DNA of 64,000 nt from NCBI RefSeq assembly GCF_051401765.1, contig NW_027480530.1, positions 868,001 through 932,000 on the forward strand. Direction: 5' to 3'. Shown here one piece after another: positions 62,651 to 64,000 of the stretch. The position numbers and the translations under genes were made by a program. Position 1 is the stretch's first letter. The number at the start of each line of letters is the position of its first letter. The DNA is from Calliopsis andreniformis. Its lineage: Eukaryota; Arthropoda; Insecta; Hymenoptera; Andrenidae. Under the pieces are notes generated by a model that had not been told where the DNA came from, did no database searches, and saw only the letters and a list, made by a program, of their open reading frames with translations.

Positions 62651-64000
62651 TTACCGTGCTCCTGAAACAGCTCCTGACACTGCTCCTGACACTGACACTG
62701 CTCCTGGCACTGCTCCTGACACTGGCGCTGCTCCTGATGCTGGCACTGACACTGCTCCTGGCACTGCTCCTGACGCTGCTCCTGACAATGCAACTGACAC
62801 TGGCACGGCTCCTCACACTGCTCCTGACACTGCTCCTGACACTGACACTGCACCTGATACTGCTCCTGGCATTGACACTGGACCTGACACTGCTCGTGAA
62901 CCAGACACTGATCCTCACACAGCTCCTGACACTGACACTGCCGCTCACACAGCTCCAGACACTGACACTGCTCCTGACACTGCTCCTGTCACAGACACTT
63001 CTGCTGATACTGACAATGCTCCTGTCACTGCTTCTGCCACTGCTCCTGATACTGACACACTCACGGCTACTGACACTGCTCCTGACACTGACACTGCTCC
63101 TGACACTGCTCCAGATACTCCGCCTGACACTGACACTGCTCCTGACACAGCTCCTGACACTGGCACTGCTCCTGACACTGACACTACACCTCAAACTGCT
63201 CCTGACACTCCTCCTGACACTGACACTGCTCCTGACGCTACTCCAGACACTGCTACTGACACAGGCACTGTTTCTGGTACTGACACTGACACTGCTCCTG
63301 ACACTGACACTGCTCCTGACACTGCTCCTGGCACTGACACTGCACCTCACACTGCTCCTGGCACTGCCACTGGTCCTGACACTGCTCCTGAAACTGACAC
63401 TGGTCCTCACACTGCTCCTGACACTGACACTGCTCCTCACGCTGGTCCTGACTGTGATACTGCCCCTGAGACTGCTCCAGACACTGCTCCTGACACTGAC
63501 ACTGCTCCTGACACTGCTCCTGACACTGCTCCTGACACTGGCACTGCTCCTGACACTGCTCCTGACACTGACACTGCTTCTGACACTGCTCCTGACACTG
63601 ACACTGCTGCTGATCCTGACGCTGATACTGCTCCTGTGTCTGACACTTGTCCTGACACTGCTCCTGACACTGCTCGCGACATTGCTCCAGACACTGACAC
63701 TGCACCTGACACAGCTCGCCACACTGCTGCTGACACTAACACTGCTTGTGGAACTGCTCCTGAAACTGACACTGCTCCTCACACAGCTCCTGACACTGGC
63801 ACTGCTCTTGGCACTGCTCCTGACACTGACACTGCTCCTGACACTGATACTGCTGCTGATCCTGACAAAGCTCCTGACACTGCTACTGACACTGCTCGTG
63901 ACGTTGCTCCAGACTCTGACACTGCTCCTGACGCAGCTCGTGACGGTGACACTGCTCCTGCCACTGTTCCTGACACGGCTGCTCACACTGACACTGCTCC

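Larger units (their letters stand above)
58635..63986 (-). other. 1,783-codon reverse open frame, judged a by-product of the repeat
   Basis: S-V-R-S repeat throughout, without a frame change because the right domain has no register slip. No start context, unique terminus or domain is seen. It shows that the open reverse frame extends as far as the register is unbroken. Confidence 0.75.
1..64000 (+). repeat. CTGNNN hexamer satellite array filling the window
   Basis: Every part of the window reads as CTG plus a three-base spacer. ACA and CTC are the commonest spacers. GCA, GTC, TCA, ATA, ATC, CAC, CTG, CTA, CTT, ACG, AAA and CCA are recurrent variants. Hexamers combine into CTGACACTGCTC (12 bp) and CTGACACTGACACTGCTC (18 bp). 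The core units are about 56-58% GC and contain no CpG; CpGs arise only in variants such as CTGACG. Orientation is constant, with no inverted segment found. No flanking unique DNA is present, so both ends of the array lie outside the window. I find no promoter, terminator, tRNA, rRNA or transposon ends. The scale and the nested duplications suggest a eukaryotic satellite or giant minisatellite; the species cannot be told from this sequence. Confidence 0.97.
43186..64000 (+). repeat. Right domain, unbroken 6-bp register, about 8 kb higher-order repeats
   Basis: CTG stays in one 6-bp register (coordinate mod 6 = 4) from the last 10-mer at 43176-43185 to the window end, 20.8 kb without a net slip. 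Segments recur at 7,626, 7,674, 7,698, 7,782, 7,824, 8,028-8,040, 8,196-8,220 and 8,448 bp, so the domain is roughly two and a half copies of a 7.6-8.4 kb macro-repeat. Copy lengths differ by multiples of 6 or 12 bp. The 117-bp TAG module occurs four times and the GAGAATTCTC palindrome six times. Confidence 0.8.

Noticed and set aside
1..64000. Dozens of long open reading frames on both strands as real protein genes
   Set aside because: A CTGNNN register makes five frames open by composition. There are no unique termini, domains or start contexts, the ends fall on repeated indels, and the variable bases are nonsynonymous. Only expression data could revive this.
1..64000. Leucine-rich stretches as transmembrane segments or leucine-rich repeats
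   Set aside because: Leucine comes from CTG in one frame. Spacing is strictly two residues and there is no LxxLxL-type consensus.
1..64000. CRISPR array
   Set aside because: There are no constant repeats separated by unique spacers. All sequence is one degenerate hexamer family.
1..64000. Telomeric repeat or centromeric satellite with a CENP-B box
   Set aside because: The unit does not resemble TTAGGG-type repeats, and I see no TTCG...CGGG arrangement. A centromeric role is not excluded but has no support here.
1..64000. Transposable elements or retroviral insertions
   Set aside because: No stretch departs from the hexamer pattern long enough to hold an element, and no terminal repeats, poly-A tracts or target-site duplications are visible.
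1..64000. The whole array as an assembly artefact
   Set aside because: Copies differ by many private substitutions and distinct indels, which simple collapse or looping would not produce. Individual large duplications, such as the 10,120-bp pair, still deserve read-level checking.

Overview
The window is a single, uninterrupted 64 kb tandem-repeat (satellite or large minisatellite) array. I see no convincing protein gene, RNA gene, mobile element, CRISPR array or unique sequence in it. The base-level unit is a hexamer, CTG followed by three variable bases. The two commonest forms, CTGACA and CTGCTC, combine into a 12-mer (CTGACACTGCTC) and an 18-mer (CTGACACTGACACTGCTC). Orientation never changes: CTG lies on the + strand throughout, so the + strand is C-rich and G-poor. 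This kind of long, hierarchically organised array points to a eukaryotic nuclear genome. Nothing here identifies the species.

The long open frames on both strands are a by-product of the hexamer. In a strict CTGNNN register five of the six frames rarely meet a stop codon. They read as L-L-T-L and A-P-D-T on the + strand, and as S-V-R-S, V-S-G-A and C-Q-E-Q on the - strand. Only the + frame that reads TGA in each CTGACA unit is closed.

Following the 6-bp register from end to end gives 32 places where it slips, and the register agreed at both ends of every interval between them. The 32 slips fall into only five kinds of small indel, each copied with its flanks: an 18-copy 10-mer (CTTGCTGGTC or CTGGCTGGTC, 2 bp short), an 8-copy 5-mer (CTGAA, 1 bp short), a 3-copy 7-mer (CTTGCTC), a 2-copy 7-mer (CTGCTCC), and a single extra T near 40,697. 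They act as inherited markers of segment amplification.

Layout. 1-20.3 kb: marker-dense left domain, with 213-bp two-indel modules, 952-bp modules, 570-bp tandem units, and large near-identical blocks at offsets of 3,111, 2,168, 4,673, 6,542 and 10,120 bp. 20.3-43.2 kb: transitional domain with few register slips, blocks at offsets of 5,202 and 19,230 bp, and the first copies of a 117-bp module carrying CTCGAG, an in-register TAG and the palindrome GAGAATTCTC. 43.2-64.0 kb: right domain with no net register slip for 20.8 kb, built from about two and a half copies of a 7.6-8.4 kb higher-order repeat.

There are no genes to place in a pathway. The biological content is the array's structure, its amplification history, its extreme strand asymmetry, and what a transcript of it could do.
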